From contig PQAE01000007.1 in NCBI GenBank assembly GCA_003104935.1, forward strand, positions 1 to 47,220: DNA of 47,220 nucleotides, in the 5' to 3' direction. The first letter of the stretch is position 1. Each line of letters starts with the position of its first letter. The stretch comes from Parcubacteria group bacterium. GTDB taxonomy: Bacteria > Patescibacteriota > Patescibacteriia > UBA1558 > GWA2-36-10. Positions 1 through 8,680 of the stretch are shown piece by piece. Below the pieces are notes generated by a model. That model was not told the DNA's origin, searched no databases, and saw nothing but the letters and a program-made list of their open reading frames with translations. Both the position numbers and the translations under genes were made by a program.

Positions 1-25
1 GTCTAAAAAAACGGTACCTTGCATA

Positions 26-268
26 ATGAATAACCATAATAAAAAGTTGACCAGACAAGACTTTGAAAGATTTAAGGGTGAGAAATCTACTAAAAAATTT
101 GAACAAATAATTAAAGATCTTGGATTCAAGGGTAATATCAAAAAGTTATTTTTTCCTAATATATCAATAAAGGCTGTGGAATTTAGAAGTCAGGTAACCA
201 TTGAGCATATTATTAATATTGGGCTACAGGATATAGAATTAGCTGATTTTATAGGAAAGACTAAATAG
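26..268 (+). CDS. small hypothetical protein, 80 aa
   Basis: This is a short, lysine- and isoleucine-rich open frame starting at an ATG and ending just before an intrinsic terminator at 297-321, which supports it being a real transcription unit. No signal peptide, membrane segment or catalytic motif is visible and I do not recognise the family. It precedes the methyltransferase/terminase cassette on the same strand but is separated from it by the terminator, so it is probably not in that operon. No clear ribosome binding site precedes the start, and its own upstream region is cut off by the window edge. Confidence 0.45.
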   Translation: MNNHNKKLTRQDFERFKGEKSTKKFEQIIKDLGFKGNIKKLFFPNISIKAVEFRSQVTIEHIINIGLQDIELADFIGKTK

Positions 269-296
269 AACAGACGGAAATAGCATGAATTAACAG

Positions 297-321
297 GACT
301 GTTACGACAGTCTGTTTTTTT
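297..321 (+). terminator. intrinsic terminator after the first small gene
   Basis: A perfect 6-bp stem (GACTGT / ACAGTC) with a TACG tetraloop at 297-312 is followed by TG and seven T residues. It lies 28 bases after the stop of the 80-aa gene and points on +. Confidence 0.75.
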
Positions 322-349
322 ATTATTATAATTAAAATAAAAAACCATT

Positions 350-365
350 AAGACGAATGCGTCTT
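350..365. other. small hairpin upstream of the methyltransferase
   Basis: AAGACG and CGTCTT form a perfect 6-bp stem around an AATG loop, 34 bases before the methyltransferase start. No U tract follows, so it is more likely a leader hairpin or operator-like palindrome than a terminator. Function is unknown. Confidence 0.35.
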
Positions 366-398
366 TAAAAAATTAACTTTATTATTAAACTAAATAAA

Positions 399-1679
399 AT
401 GAAAATTAAAAAACTAAAATGGCACACCGTGTCAAAAAAGGTAAATGATCTTGTTCCGCAAGACATTAACCCACGAGTTATTTCTGACAAACAAATGTCA
501 GATCTCAAAAAAAGCCTGAAAAGGTACAATCTGGTGGAGATTCCAGCGGTGGAGTTAAACGGCAAGATACTTGCTGGCCATCAGCGAATAAGAGCCCTTC
601 AATTGCTAGGTCGAGGTGAAGAGCTGATTGATGTCAGGATCCCCAATAGACCGCTAACAAAAAAGGAGTCTGATAGCTACCTTATCGCCAGTAACGCCTT
701 GGGCGGCGACTGGGATTTCACTAAATTGAAGTCATTTGATCTAGATCTTTTGTTAGATGTGGGGTTTGACCAGGTAGATTTATCGCACCTTTGGGATAAC
801 GAGCTAGAGGTCAAAGATGAGGATTTTGATGTTGAGCAAGAGCTCAAAAAAATCAAGAAGCCAAAAACTAGGCCTGGCGACTTAATCTATTTGGGTCCCC
901 ATAAATTGCTATGTGGTAGTTCTGCTGACCCAAAAAATGTTAAACGACTGTTTGGTAATAACAGGGCTTCGATGATATACAGTGATCCCCCCTATAATAT
1001 CAACCTAAATTACTCCAAAGGAATTGGTGGCAAAAAAGACTATGGCGGAAATGTAAATGACAAACGAACCTATGATGAGTATAAAAACTTTGTTAAGGAT
1101 ACTCTAGTAGTCGCGTTGTCAGGTGCTAAACCTGATTGTCATATCTTCTACTGGTGCGATCAGACTTATATAGGACTAATCCAAGATTTATATCGAGAGC
1201 TTGGTATAGTGAACAAGCGGGTTTGTTTATGGCTTAAAAATTCCCAAAACCCAACACCAAAAGTCGCTTTTAATAAATGCTACGAGCCATCGGTATACGG
1301 AGTAACGGGTAAGCCATATATTGCGCCCTCAATTCAGAATCTTAACGAAGTATTGAATAAAGAGATGACGACGGGCAATAATCTGCTTGGAGAGGCCACT
1401 GACGAGCTTGATATATGGCTGGTAAAACGATTATCTGGCCAAAGCTATGAACATGCCACCAGTAAGCCCCCAAAGCTCCACGAAAAGGCTATAAGGCGTT
1501 GTACCAAGCCTGGCGACATTATCTTAGATTCTTTTTCTGGATCAGGTAGCACTATTATTGCTGGTGAGCAACTAAAGCGAAAGGTTTATGCCGTTGAGTT
1601 AGAGCCTATTTTTTGTGACCTAACGATAAAAAGATATGAGAAATTAACCAGCAGAAAGGTGGTGATTAGGCATGTCTAA
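399..1679 (+). CDS. ParB-domain DNA N6-adenine/N4-cytosine methyltransferase
   Basis: A 426-aa protein with two modules. Residues about 1-110 resemble the ParB/sulfiredoxin-like nuclease fold, including the GHQRIRAL segment typical of ParB-N proteins. The rest is a DNA methylase of the N4/N6 family: the catalytic DPPY motif is near residue 196 and the AdoMet-binding FSGSGS motif is near residue 379. Catalytic motif before AdoMet motif is the beta-class order. This architecture is common beside phage terminases, where the enzyme may mark or protect element DNA. Its last bases overlap the start of the small terminase gene by 8 bp, so the two are probably translationally coupled. No restriction endonuclease gene is adjacent, so it is probably an orphan phage-type methylase. 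Target sequence cannot be read from the protein. Confidence 0.88.
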   Translation: MKIKKLKWHTVSKKVNDLVPQDINPRVISDKQMSDLKKSLKRYNLVEIPAVELNGKILAGHQRIRALQLLGRGEELIDVRIPNRPLTKKESDSYLIASNALGGDWDFTKLKSFDLDLLLDVGFDQVDLSHLWDNELEVKDEDFDVEQELKKIKKPKTRPGDLIYLGPHKLLCGSSADPKNVKRLFGNNRASMIYSDPPYNINLNYSKGIGGKKDYGGNVNDKRTYDEYKNFVKDTLVVALSGAKPDCHIFYWCDQTYIGLIQDLYRELGIVNKRVCLWLKNSQNPTPKVAFNKCYEPSVYGVTGKPYIAPSIQNLNEVLNKEMTTGNNLLGEATDELDIWLVKRLSGQSYEHATSKPPKLHEKAIRRCTKPGDIILDSFSGSGSTIIAGEQLKRKVYAVELEPIFCDLTIKRYEKLTSRKVVIRHV

Positions 1680-2145
1680 AAAGAACAAAGTTAGAGATAT
1701 ATTCCTGACAGAGCTAAAAAAAGTTCCTATTGTGCAAGTTGCTTGTGAAAAAACAGGCATCTCACGCAATAGCATCTATCGCTGGAAGAAAGAAGATAAG
1801 GGTTTCTCCAAGGCGATGGATGAAGCTCTGGCCGAAGGCGAGGCATTGGTTAATGACATGAGCGAAGGCCAATTGCTTACTCTGATTAAAGAGAAAAATT
1901 GGTCCGCTATTAGCTTTTGGCTTCGCCATAGAAACCCACGATTTAAAGACAAAGTTGAGCTTACTTCTAAATTTGAAGATTCAGGAGAACTCACGCCGTC
2001 ACAGGCAGAAATTGTCCGAAAGGCACTGCAATTGGCGGAAATTTTACCATTAAGTGCAAACGACCATGACATCAAACAAAATGATCCCACAGGATCTAGT
2101 GGAGCAGATGACAAAAGACAAGAGTGTGAGAATAGCCATAACTAA
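1672..2145 (+). CDS. phage terminase small subunit-like HTH protein
   Basis: A 157-aa protein with an N-terminal helix-turn-helix: residues about 18-45 contain ACEKTGISRNSIYRWKKED, like the phBC6A51/TerS-type DNA-recognition domain. The middle, with SFWLRHRNPRFKDKVEL, is typical of terminase small subunits. In phages TerS recognises packaging sites and recruits the large subunit. It overlaps the methyltransferase gene by 8 bp upstream and the large terminase gene downstream. The C-terminal 40 residues are hydrophilic and low in structure. The assignment rests on the HTH, the size and position immediately before TerL, and is fairly safe. Confidence 0.8.
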   Translation: MSKKNKVRDIFLTELKKVPIVQVACEKTGISRNSIYRWKKEDKGFSKAMDEALAEGEALVNDMSEGQLLTLIKEKNWSAISFWLRHRNPRFKDKVELTSKFEDSGELTPSQAEIVRKALQLAEILPLSANDHDIKQNDPTGSSGADDKRQECENSHN

Positions 2146-3646
2146 AGAGAGCTTTTCATACTTCTTCCATTTCTATTATTCTCATTACGTTAAATACGCT
2201 ACAGCCGATTTTCAAAAAGAGATTATTCACCTAATTGAAACCAGCGACCAAAATAATTTATTTGTCGTGGCTTTTAGGGGATCTGGAAAATCAACGGTAA
2301 TTACCACCGCCTATCCTATTTGGGCAATTCTCGGTAAACAGCAGAAAAAATTTGTTACCATCTTTTGCCAAACACAGGCTCAGGCTAAACAGCATATGAT
2401 GAATTTGCGACGCGAATTAGAGGATAATGACCTGCTCAAAAAAGATCTCGGCCCCTTCCATGAATATAACGATGAGTGGGGCTCGCACTCTTTGGTGTTC
2501 TCCAATACTGACGCCCGCATTACTATTGCCTCTGTCGATCAAAGCATACGCGGACTCAGGCATCATGAACACCGGCCCGACCTTATTATCTGTGACGATG
2601 TAGAAGATATCACTTCGACAAAAACGCGAGAAGGAAGAAATAAGACATATCAATGGTTCAAAGGGGAAGTCATACCCGCAGGAGACAAAGACACACGGTT
2701 GATTGTGGTCGGAAACTTACTGCATAAAGATTCGCTTCTTATGCGTCTGAGAAACGATATCGCTGATAATAAGGCTGATGGCACATTTCTTTTTTTCCCG
2801 CTAATTGACGACAGTGGTAAATGCCTTTGGCCCGGAAAATATCCCACCAACGAAGATATCGAAAATGAACATAGAAAAATTGGCGATGAGGGTGCCTGGC
2901 AGAGAGAATATCTGCTTAATATAATACCGGACGAAGACCAGGTTATTTACCCTGAATGGATAAAATATTATCAAGTGGATAAATTACCGCCAGAAGACCA
3001 CAAAGCTTTTCGGGGAACATACTCCGGTGTAGATCTGGCTATTTCCATAAAAGACTCTGCTCATTTGACAGCCGTCGTGACGGCACGGGTATTTGGTCGA
3101 AATGAAAAGCTAAGAATATTTATTCTGCCAAATCCAATTAACCAAAAACTTACCTTCCCTCAACAGGTCGAGCTACTCAAAATTCATTATAATACGGAAC
3201 TTAATAAAGGACATGGCCGTTTATTTGTAGAGAGCGTGGCCTATCAAGATGCGCTGCCTCAAATGCTGGCCTCACAAGGCATTGAGGCTGAAGGTGTTAA
3301 ACCGCAAAATGATAAGCGAACCAGACTAGCCCTTACTTCGTCGCCTATAAAAAATTGCACGATTCTTTTTCCCGAAACAGGTTGCGAAAGACTTATTGAA
3401 CAGATTGTTGGATTTGGCGTGGAAAAGTTTGATGATCTAGCAGATGCGTTCTCCTTGCTTATTCAAAAGATCATTGAATTACACACCCAAGAAAGCACCG
3501 TCATTATGATGTTTATAGGAGGCGATGAAGACGATGACGATGACAGTACTATATACTATAGTGATTATTACGACATCTTAGATGATTACGACTGCTTAGT
3601 TTCAGCCAAAAGTTGTCAACAAGTTGTCGACAACGACAAGGCTTAG
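2108..3646 (+). CDS. phage terminase large subunit
   Basis: DNA-packaging motor ATPase/nuclease. The Walker A sequence FRGSGKST lies near residues 55-62, and the Walker B region is LIICDDVED. The C-terminal RNase H-like nuclease has YSGVDLAIS, then RLFVESVAYQD, then a terminal acidic motif DDLADAFSLL, which matches the spacing of TerL nuclease acids. The protein therefore appears complete. I chose ATG 2108, preceded by GGAG, because it limits overlap with the small subunit to 38 bp. In-frame starts at 2054 (GTG), 2066 and 2081 are also possible. The C-terminal tail is unusually rich in Asp and Tyr. No portal, capsid or tail gene follows, which is odd for a prophage. Confidence 0.88.
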   Translation: MTKDKSVRIAITKESFSYFFHFYYSHYVKYATADFQKEIIHLIETSDQNNLFVVAFRGSGKSTVITTAYPIWAILGKQQKKFVTIFCQTQAQAKQHMMNLRRELEDNDLLKKDLGPFHEYNDEWGSHSLVFSNTDARITIASVDQSIRGLRHHEHRPDLIICDDVEDITSTKTREGRNKTYQWFKGEVIPAGDKDTRLIVVGNLLHKDSLLMRLRNDIADNKADGTFLFFPLIDDSGKCLWPGKYPTNEDIENEHRKIGDEGAWQREYLLNIIPDEDQVIYPEWIKYYQVDKLPPEDHKAFRGTYSGVDLAISIKDSAHLTAVVTARVFGRNEKLRIFILPNPINQKLTFPQQVELLKIHYNTELNKGHGRLFVESVAYQDALPQMLASQGIEAEGVKPQNDKRTRLALTSSPIKNCTILFPETGCERLIEQIVGFGVEKFDDLADAFSLLIQKIIELHTQESTVIMMFIGGDEDDDDDSTIYYSDYYDILDDYDCLVSAKSCQQVVDNDKA

Positions 3647-3678
3647 CAAAAGCTTTAAAGTGTGTCATCAATGGAGGC

Positions 3679-4986
3679 ATGGATACATCACAACAAACTC
3701 AATTCGCAGTGCCCCTAAACATCAAACTGAAGTATTGCCTGTATGCTCGAAAAAGCACTGAATCAGATGAGCGACAAGCACTCTCTATTGACTCTCAGGT
3801 CAACGAAATGCTCCAAATTGCCGAGCGGGAAAATCTGGAAATTATCGATATCAGAAGAGAAGCTAAATCAGCTAAGGATTCCAATAAACGGCCCGTATTT
3901 AAAGAGCTTATTCGTGATATAGCCGAAGAGAGGTTTAATGCTATTTTAACCTGGGCGCCTGATAGATTGTCTAGAAATGCCGGAGATTTGGGATCCTTGG
4001 TTGATTTAATGGATGAGAAAAAACTTTTAGGAATTCGCACTTTCGGCCAAACTTTTACTAATTCGCCAAATGAAAAATTCTTATTGATGATACTTTGCTC
4101 TCAGGCCAAGCTTGAGAATGATAACCGAGGTATTAATGTGAAACGCGGTTTACGGACAAGATGCGAAATGGGTTTATGGCCTACTTGCCCTCCTACCGGG
4201 TACTTCAAAGAAAAACGAGTAGACCATAAGGGCGAGTGTTTGGTTGATCCTGACAGGGCGCCGATGATTAGACAGATGTTTGAAAAAGTGGCTTATGAAA
4301 AATGGTCGGGCAGAAAGATTTATTATTGGTTAAAGTTTGATCTTAATTTTAGAACGGCATTAGGCAAAAAACATTTAAGTCTGGGTAATATTTATCGTTT
4401 ACTTGAAAATACTTTCTACTATGGACCATTTGAATACCCACGAGGTAGTGGTAATTGGTATCAAGGCAAACATGATCCAATCATAACAAAAGAGCTATTT
4501 GATTTAGTTCAGGATCAAATGAAAAATTCGCAACTAGTTAGGAAAGAAAATATTAAATTTGCATTTACTAAAATAATGAGGTGCGGCCTTTGCGGATCGG
4601 GTATATCGGCGACCGAGAAATTCAAGAAACTAAAAAATGGCGAGTTTAATCGACACGTCTATTACGGTTGCACTAAAGCAAAAGATAAAAATTGCCAATG
4701 TGGCTATCTAAATGAGATCGATCTTATTAAACAGCTGACCAAATTAATTGACGCCATCAATTTAAATGATTTGACTATTAAAAAGCAGTTAAGGGCGGAA
4801 ATTATTAGATATAAAAAATTCAGCGCTTCTTTACTTGGAAAGAGTGCTGATTTGGATATTTCTGATATTGATATTAAAAAATATGTAAAATTTTTACTGT
4901 ATGACGGCGCTATCAGTGAGAAACGAGAAATAATGGCCTGTTTTAAAACCCCGATTGTTTTAAAAAATAAGATAGTTTCGGTCTGA
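3679..4986 (+). CDS. large serine recombinase (site-specific integrase)
   Basis: The N-terminal resolvase domain carries the nucleophile region YARKSTES near residue 22 and the DRLSRNAGD motif. A Recombinase domain follows, then a zinc-ribbon with MRCGLCG and later GCTKAKDKNCQCGY cysteines, and a short coiled region. This is the architecture of large serine integrases that move phages and integrative elements. I place the start at ATG 3679. An upstream TTG at 3613 would overlap the terminase gene and add residues that do not look like the family. GGAGG sits very close to this ATG, so the start is not certain. It abuts the terminase gene and probably serves integration and excision of the same element. 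Attachment sites were not identified. Confidence 0.88.
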   Translation: MDTSQQTQFAVPLNIKLKYCLYARKSTESDERQALSIDSQVNEMLQIAERENLEIIDIRREAKSAKDSNKRPVFKELIRDIAEERFNAILTWAPDRLSRNAGDLGSLVDLMDEKKLLGIRTFGQTFTNSPNEKFLLMILCSQAKLENDNRGINVKRGLRTRCEMGLWPTCPPTGYFKEKRVDHKGECLVDPDRAPMIRQMFEKVAYEKWSGRKIYYWLKFDLNFRTALGKKHLSLGNIYRLLENTFYYGPFEYPRGSGNWYQGKHDPIITKELFDLVQDQMKNSQLVRKENIKFAFTKIMRCGLCGSGISATEKFKKLKNGEFNRHVYYGCTKAKDKNCQCGYLNEIDLIKQLTKLIDAINLNDLTIKKQLRAEIIRYKKFSASLLGKSADLDISDIDIKKYVKFLLYDGAISEKREIMACFKTPIVLKNKIVSV

Positions 4987-5094
4987 TGATTTTTTGTTGA
5001 TACCTAAACATTTATAACATTTGGGCTTGACACGACCATCTAAATATGGTTATTTTAATTGTTTTGACTAGCTTAATTTTTAGCCTAATTCCCC

Positions 5095-5123
5095 TTGTCA
5101 TCCCGTTTGAAAATAGATATACT
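5095..5123 (+). promoter_or_regulatory. sigma70-type promoter for the transglutaminase/vWA operon
   Basis: TTGTCA, a 17-bp spacer and TATACT give a near-consensus promoter, with the start codon of the next gene 42 bases after the -10 box. A second, weaker candidate begins with TTGACA at 5027. It probably drives the 5166-12488 gene series. Confidence 0.6.
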
Positions 5124-5165
5124 TTACCTATATAATATATTAATGGATTTACTACCTAAATAGCT

Positions 5166-7682
5166 ATGGGCCGTCAAGAGCAATTTCATCAACCAAATAT
5201 TCCTCAAAATCCCCCAAAAGAAGGAGAAAAATTTAGATTGGAGCTAGATGACCTGGAAACAGCTGAAGAATACCTATCCTGGAAGCAGGAAGTACCTGCG
5301 GCATTTAGACAGGTAGTGGAAAGCGTGCTCAAAAATATCCCTCCAGCTGAAACAATTACAGGTTTGACACTAACTGACCAGTTTTTGAAAGCATGTGAAG
5401 AAAGTCTGCAGGCGGGCGATCTGGCAGATATGAGTGGTTATGATCCTCGCGTGGTAAAACTTCTAGAACCTTTGGCCCACGTTGAAAGCAAGGGCGGTTA
5501 TGTTAACGTATTTTCACTCATTGCCAGTCCCGAGTCATCTTGGAAGCTTAAAAAAGCCCTGTATGAAACGCAGGTACGGGCGGCACTGGAATGGCTGATC
5601 AGCAAAGATTTGGAGCAAATAGCCCAAGACAGTGTTAAAACATCTGAACCCGGGCAGACCGAAGAGTCGACTGAAAAAACGCCCGCCCCGCAGCCAGAAC
5701 AGATGATGCCGCCGCAAGATGAGGAGGTACGTTCGTCAATGGAAAGTGGCACTGAAAAACGAGAGGGAGAGCCGTCGCCTATATTTTCCGTGACCCCATA
5801 TTTTGGCGGGTATTACAAGCAATTTGTATTTAGCAAATTCCAAGAGGAAGACCAACATTGGGATAAAGAAAAAAATAAATTTGAGGCAACGACGCCACAA
5901 TCAGAGGATGTAACGCGTGCGCGAGTAGAGAATGGAATGATACGCGGTCGTACTCCGCTAGCTTTGCCCGTGCCTTATGATTGGATTATCGATCCGACAT
6001 CCATAACGATCAATGTAGCTCCTGAGGATGTCATAATATCTCGTAATCAAAATGGTTTGTGGTATATGGAAGTTATGCAAGATGGTGTATTTCCTTTTTC
6101 TATGACTATAGCACCGTTAAAAAATAGCGAGGAAGGAAAACCCTTTGAGACCCTGGAAATGACCGGGGAACTACCGGCTGAATTGCGTCAGGGCATTGAA
6201 ACTTTGAAACAACAACATCTGCCGCAGCTAAAACTACTGCGTGAAATAGTAAAGCTCGTGCGAAATTCGCTAAAATATTCAAATTCGCCGGAAGCCTGGA
6301 AACAATACACCAGTCAGCCGCAGGGTTTTTTTAATAGACTATGGGAGCGCAAAGAAGCTGATTGTTTTGTGGCTAATACTTTAGCCTTGCGTGGCTTAGC
6401 GGAGATAGATGCGGCAGCCAGATTTGTCAGCGGTTATTATGTCAAAGGCACCGGCCAGAACGGCAATGCTATTATGCATTCGGGAAACGGCCATGCTTGG
6501 CTTGAAGTTTGGGATGAATATTCGCAACATGCTGTTCGTCTGGACGCAACGCCCAAAGGCGATCCGACCATAGACGAGGAGGAACAAGAAAGAGAGCTAG
6601 AAGGCGTAATGGATGAGGGAGACTACGGCGACCGTGATGACGAAATCGCCTCCGAGGCAGAGCTTAAGAAAAAAATAGAAGAATTAAAGAAAAAACAGGG
6701 TGGCGCGGGAAAGAAAAAGCGGCCGAGTGTAGAGCTTGCCGAACAACAGTTTGCGACACTGGCCGAATGCAGCCCGGAACAGGCGCGCGAGTTTTTGCAG
6801 GCCTTGGAACGAGTGCGGAAAATTACCGATGAACAGGGACAGCCGATTAGTGACCGCCTGAAAGACGAATGGCGCAAAATTGTCGAGGAGCGAAAAGTTG
6901 AGTTAAATGAGTATCGTGGCCCGGTGCGCATGGATGAAGGGTCGCGGCTTGACGACCCGGTGGCGGCGGCCATAGATATCAGATCCCGTGAATTCAATCC
7001 CACCGGTTTTGAAAAAGATACTAGGGTAGAAAAAATTGCCATGGATTTTGGCGGTATTAATGTATATTTTTCCTTTGATCTTTCTGATTCCATGTCTTCA
7101 GCAGACGGCGCCAGCGGTCGTAGCAAAAAAGATGTTCAGCGCGATGTGGCCTTGCTTTTTGTGGATAGTTTGATGCAGGCCGCGGTAATTTCCCGTCGCG
7201 AAGGAGGAGAGTCAAATCTTTTGCCGATAAAGATTATGGCGACTGTCGCCTCGCAAACGGGCGAAATAAAATTACCTCTGACCAATACTTGGGGACCCAA
7301 AGAGCAATGGGCTTTGTATTCAGCCTTGACACAAGTTGCCCGTGGAGGCACGCCGACGCATAAGACTCTGCAACTTATTCAAACCAGCCTGGAAAAAGAG
7401 TTAGCCGATTTAAAAAGAAAAGGAACGCCGGCCGAAAAAATGCCTTTACATTATACGGCCGAGATTTCTGACGGCGCACCCGATGACGCTTCGGAAACAG
7501 AAACCATGCACCGTGCTTTGAAAGAAAAAACCATGGCCATACGCAGTTACACTATTGGCGGATCGTCAGCCAGCGCCGACGCGGCTCCTCCGATTGAATC
7601 ATTTTCTCAATTGCCGCAAATTTTGGCCGAAGATATCATTAATCAATTTAGGCGTTTACGCCCCCGTAAAATACGAGTTTAG
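5166..7682 (+). CDS. transglutaminase-like plus von Willebrand A domain protein
   Basis: An 838-aa protein without signal peptide or membrane segment, so probably cytoplasmic. Residues about 340-470 form a transglutaminase-like cysteine protease or amidase domain: Cys400 in ADCFVAN, His443 in GHAWLEVW and Asp460 in RLDATP give a plausible catalytic triad. After a charged linker with a lysine-rich coiled segment (about 495-520) comes a C-terminal vWA domain. Its MIDAS has DLSDSMS (Asp638, Ser640, Ser642), a conserved Thr in GGTPTHK near 730, and the SDGAPDD acidic loop near 768. Paired MoxR-type AAA+ and vWA proteins act as metal-dependent chaperone or remodelling modules, and the AAA+ partner is two genes downstream. 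Substrate is unknown. The N-terminal 200 residues are unrecognised. Confidence 0.82.
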   Translation: MGRQEQFHQPNIPQNPPKEGEKFRLELDDLETAEEYLSWKQEVPAAFRQVVESVLKNIPPAETITGLTLTDQFLKACEESLQAGDLADMSGYDPRVVKLLEPLAHVESKGGYVNVFSLIASPESSWKLKKALYETQVRAALEWLISKDLEQIAQDSVKTSEPGQTEESTEKTPAPQPEQMMPPQDEEVRSSMESGTEKREGEPSPIFSVTPYFGGYYKQFVFSKFQEEDQHWDKEKNKFEATTPQSEDVTRARVENGMIRGRTPLALPVPYDWIIDPTSITINVAPEDVIISRNQNGLWYMEVMQDGVFPFSMTIAPLKNSEEGKPFETLEMTGELPAELRQGIETLKQQHLPQLKLLREIVKLVRNSLKYSNSPEAWKQYTSQPQGFFNRLWERKEADCFVANTLALRGLAEIDAAARFVSGYYVKGTGQNGNAIMHSGNGHAWLEVWDEYSQHAVRLDATPKGDPTIDEEEQERELEGVMDEGDYGDRDDEIASEAELKKKIEELKKKQGGAGKKKRPSVELAEQQFATLAECSPEQAREFLQALERVRKITDEQGQPISDRLKDEWRKIVEERKVELNEYRGPVRMDEGSRLDDPVAAAIDIRSREFNPTGFEKDTRVEKIAMDFGGINVYFSFDLSDSMSSADGASGRSKKDVQRDVALLFVDSLMQAAVISRREGGESNLLPIKIMATVASQTGEIKLPLTNTWGPKEQWALYSALTQVARGGTPTHKTLQLIQTSLEKELADLKRKGTPAEKMPLHYTAEISDGAPDDASETETMHRALKEKTMAIRSYTIGGSSASADAAPPIESFSQLPQILAEDIINQFRRLRPRKIRV

Positions 7683-7703
7683 TTTCTTATAATCAATATT
7701 CAT

Positions 7704-7857
7704 ATGTCCAAATTTGAACAACCAATCATCGTCCCTAAAGGCACAGTATTTAAAGAATACCAGGTTTTGACGCCCGAAGAAGAACTAAAATTAAAAATGG
7801 GCGGCCAAAGACCAGAATCACGCCAGGAAAGTCAGGGAAAGACTTCCATTGAACAAG
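7704..7857 (+). repeat. direct repeat A, copy 1 (5' end of target gene 1)
   Basis: About 150 bp nearly identical (roughly 95 percent by eye, seven differences in the first 150 bases) to 11568-11721 at the 5' end of target gene 3. It encodes the shared leader beginning FEQPIIVPKGTVFKEYQV. Confidence 0.85.
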
Positions 7858-8627
7858 CCGCTGAGATTATGGGTACCGACTTTCTGGGTCCTGATGCTGT
7901 GGAAAAATCCCTCGGTGTTCGTTTGGAACAGCGCGATGTGCCAGCCATTCCATTTTCCAAAGAAGATCTTGAGCGTGCCAGGGAATTAGGACAGATGCTT
8001 ATCCTGCGCATAAGCAAATCCCCGGACGATGAAACTCTATCCATGAAAAAATTGAATGACCTTCTGAAGGAGCGATTTGCTAAAGAAGGTAAGGGTAAAG
8101 TGCTTTATGATGAGGCCGGATGGAAACAAAATGAAGATTTCTACACCAGCGAAGCTCCGCAGACCGCATGGGCCCTAGTATCTAAAGAAATCGTGCCTGG
8201 CTCCACCAGCAAAAATTATCTGGAGCAGACCGAAATTTTAGCCACCTATATTCAAAATAGCGTTTTTAAGGACAGGCCAATGCCGCAAGAGTATGCCGAC
8301 GCCATTGCCGAACTTGAATCTCAAAAAACAGGCATAGCCGCCCTTATGGGCTCTAATTGGCAGGAAGCCGCCAAGAGGCTCGCTGAACTCAAACTCAATG
8401 AATTAACGCGACATACGCCCGTTGAAGCTCTTTACGACACCGATGTTAGATTACTTGTCCATGGAGATAGATTATTAGAAAAAACTTATACATGGACTGT
8501 GCGTCGCCTCTCTGGCGGTAAGCTCGTGCTTGTCGGTTACGCTGATGCTGACGGTGCGCGCGTTAGTGCGGATGAGCCCGGCCTTCGGGATGACGCTCTC
8601 GGCGTTTCTTTCTCCCGCAGTCAATAA
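7704..8627 (+). CDS. DGR target protein 1
   Basis: A 307-aa protein whose C-terminus is a DGR variable region (8501-8622), with the stop codon a few bases after the repeat. Residues 1-50 are a leader nearly identical to that of target protein 3. Residues about 48-307 form the same domain found at the C-terminus of the AAA+ protein downstream, with shared blocks such as EKSLGVRLEQRDVPAIPF, APQTAWALVSKEIVP and TYTWT. DGR targets normally end in a C-type-lectin-like fold whose exposed residues are randomised. This one is consistent with that by position, but I cannot show the fold. No signal peptide is seen. It follows the vWA gene by 21 bases, so the two are probably cotranscribed. Exact binding partner is unknown. 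Confidence 0.85.
   Translation: MSKFEQPIIVPKGTVFKEYQVLTPEEELKLKMGGQRPESRQESQGKTSIEQAAEIMGTDFLGPDAVEKSLGVRLEQRDVPAIPFSKEDLERARELGQMLILRISKSPDDETLSMKKLNDLLKERFAKEGKGKVLYDEAGWKQNEDFYTSEAPQTAWALVSKEIVPGSTSKNYLEQTEILATYIQNSVFKDRPMPQEYADAIAELESQKTGIAALMGSNWQEAAKRLAELKLNELTRHTPVEALYDTDVRLLVHGDRLLEKTYTWTVRRLSGGKLVLVGYADADGARVSADEPGLRDDALGVSFSRSQ
8501..8622 (+). repeat. DGR variable repeat VR1
   Basis: Aligns without gaps to the template at 12752-12873. All 17 differences before the 3' constant block fall on template A residues. The template CGA becomes CGC in the 3' block. It covers the last 41 codons of target gene 1, and 12 of those codons differ from the template in the diversified part. Confidence 0.96.
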
Positions 8628-8660
8628 AACTTTGAGCTTTGAATATTGATACTTTGAATT
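8627..8660 (+). repeat. 34-bp post-VR repeat, copy 1
   Basis: An AT-rich element containing two to three CTTTGA units and ending TACTTTGAATT, located directly after the stop codon of target gene 1. Related copies follow VR2 and VR3 at the same offset. The template repeat is not followed by it. Confidence 0.8.
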
Positions 8661-8680
8661 AAAAAAATTTTTATAAAAAT

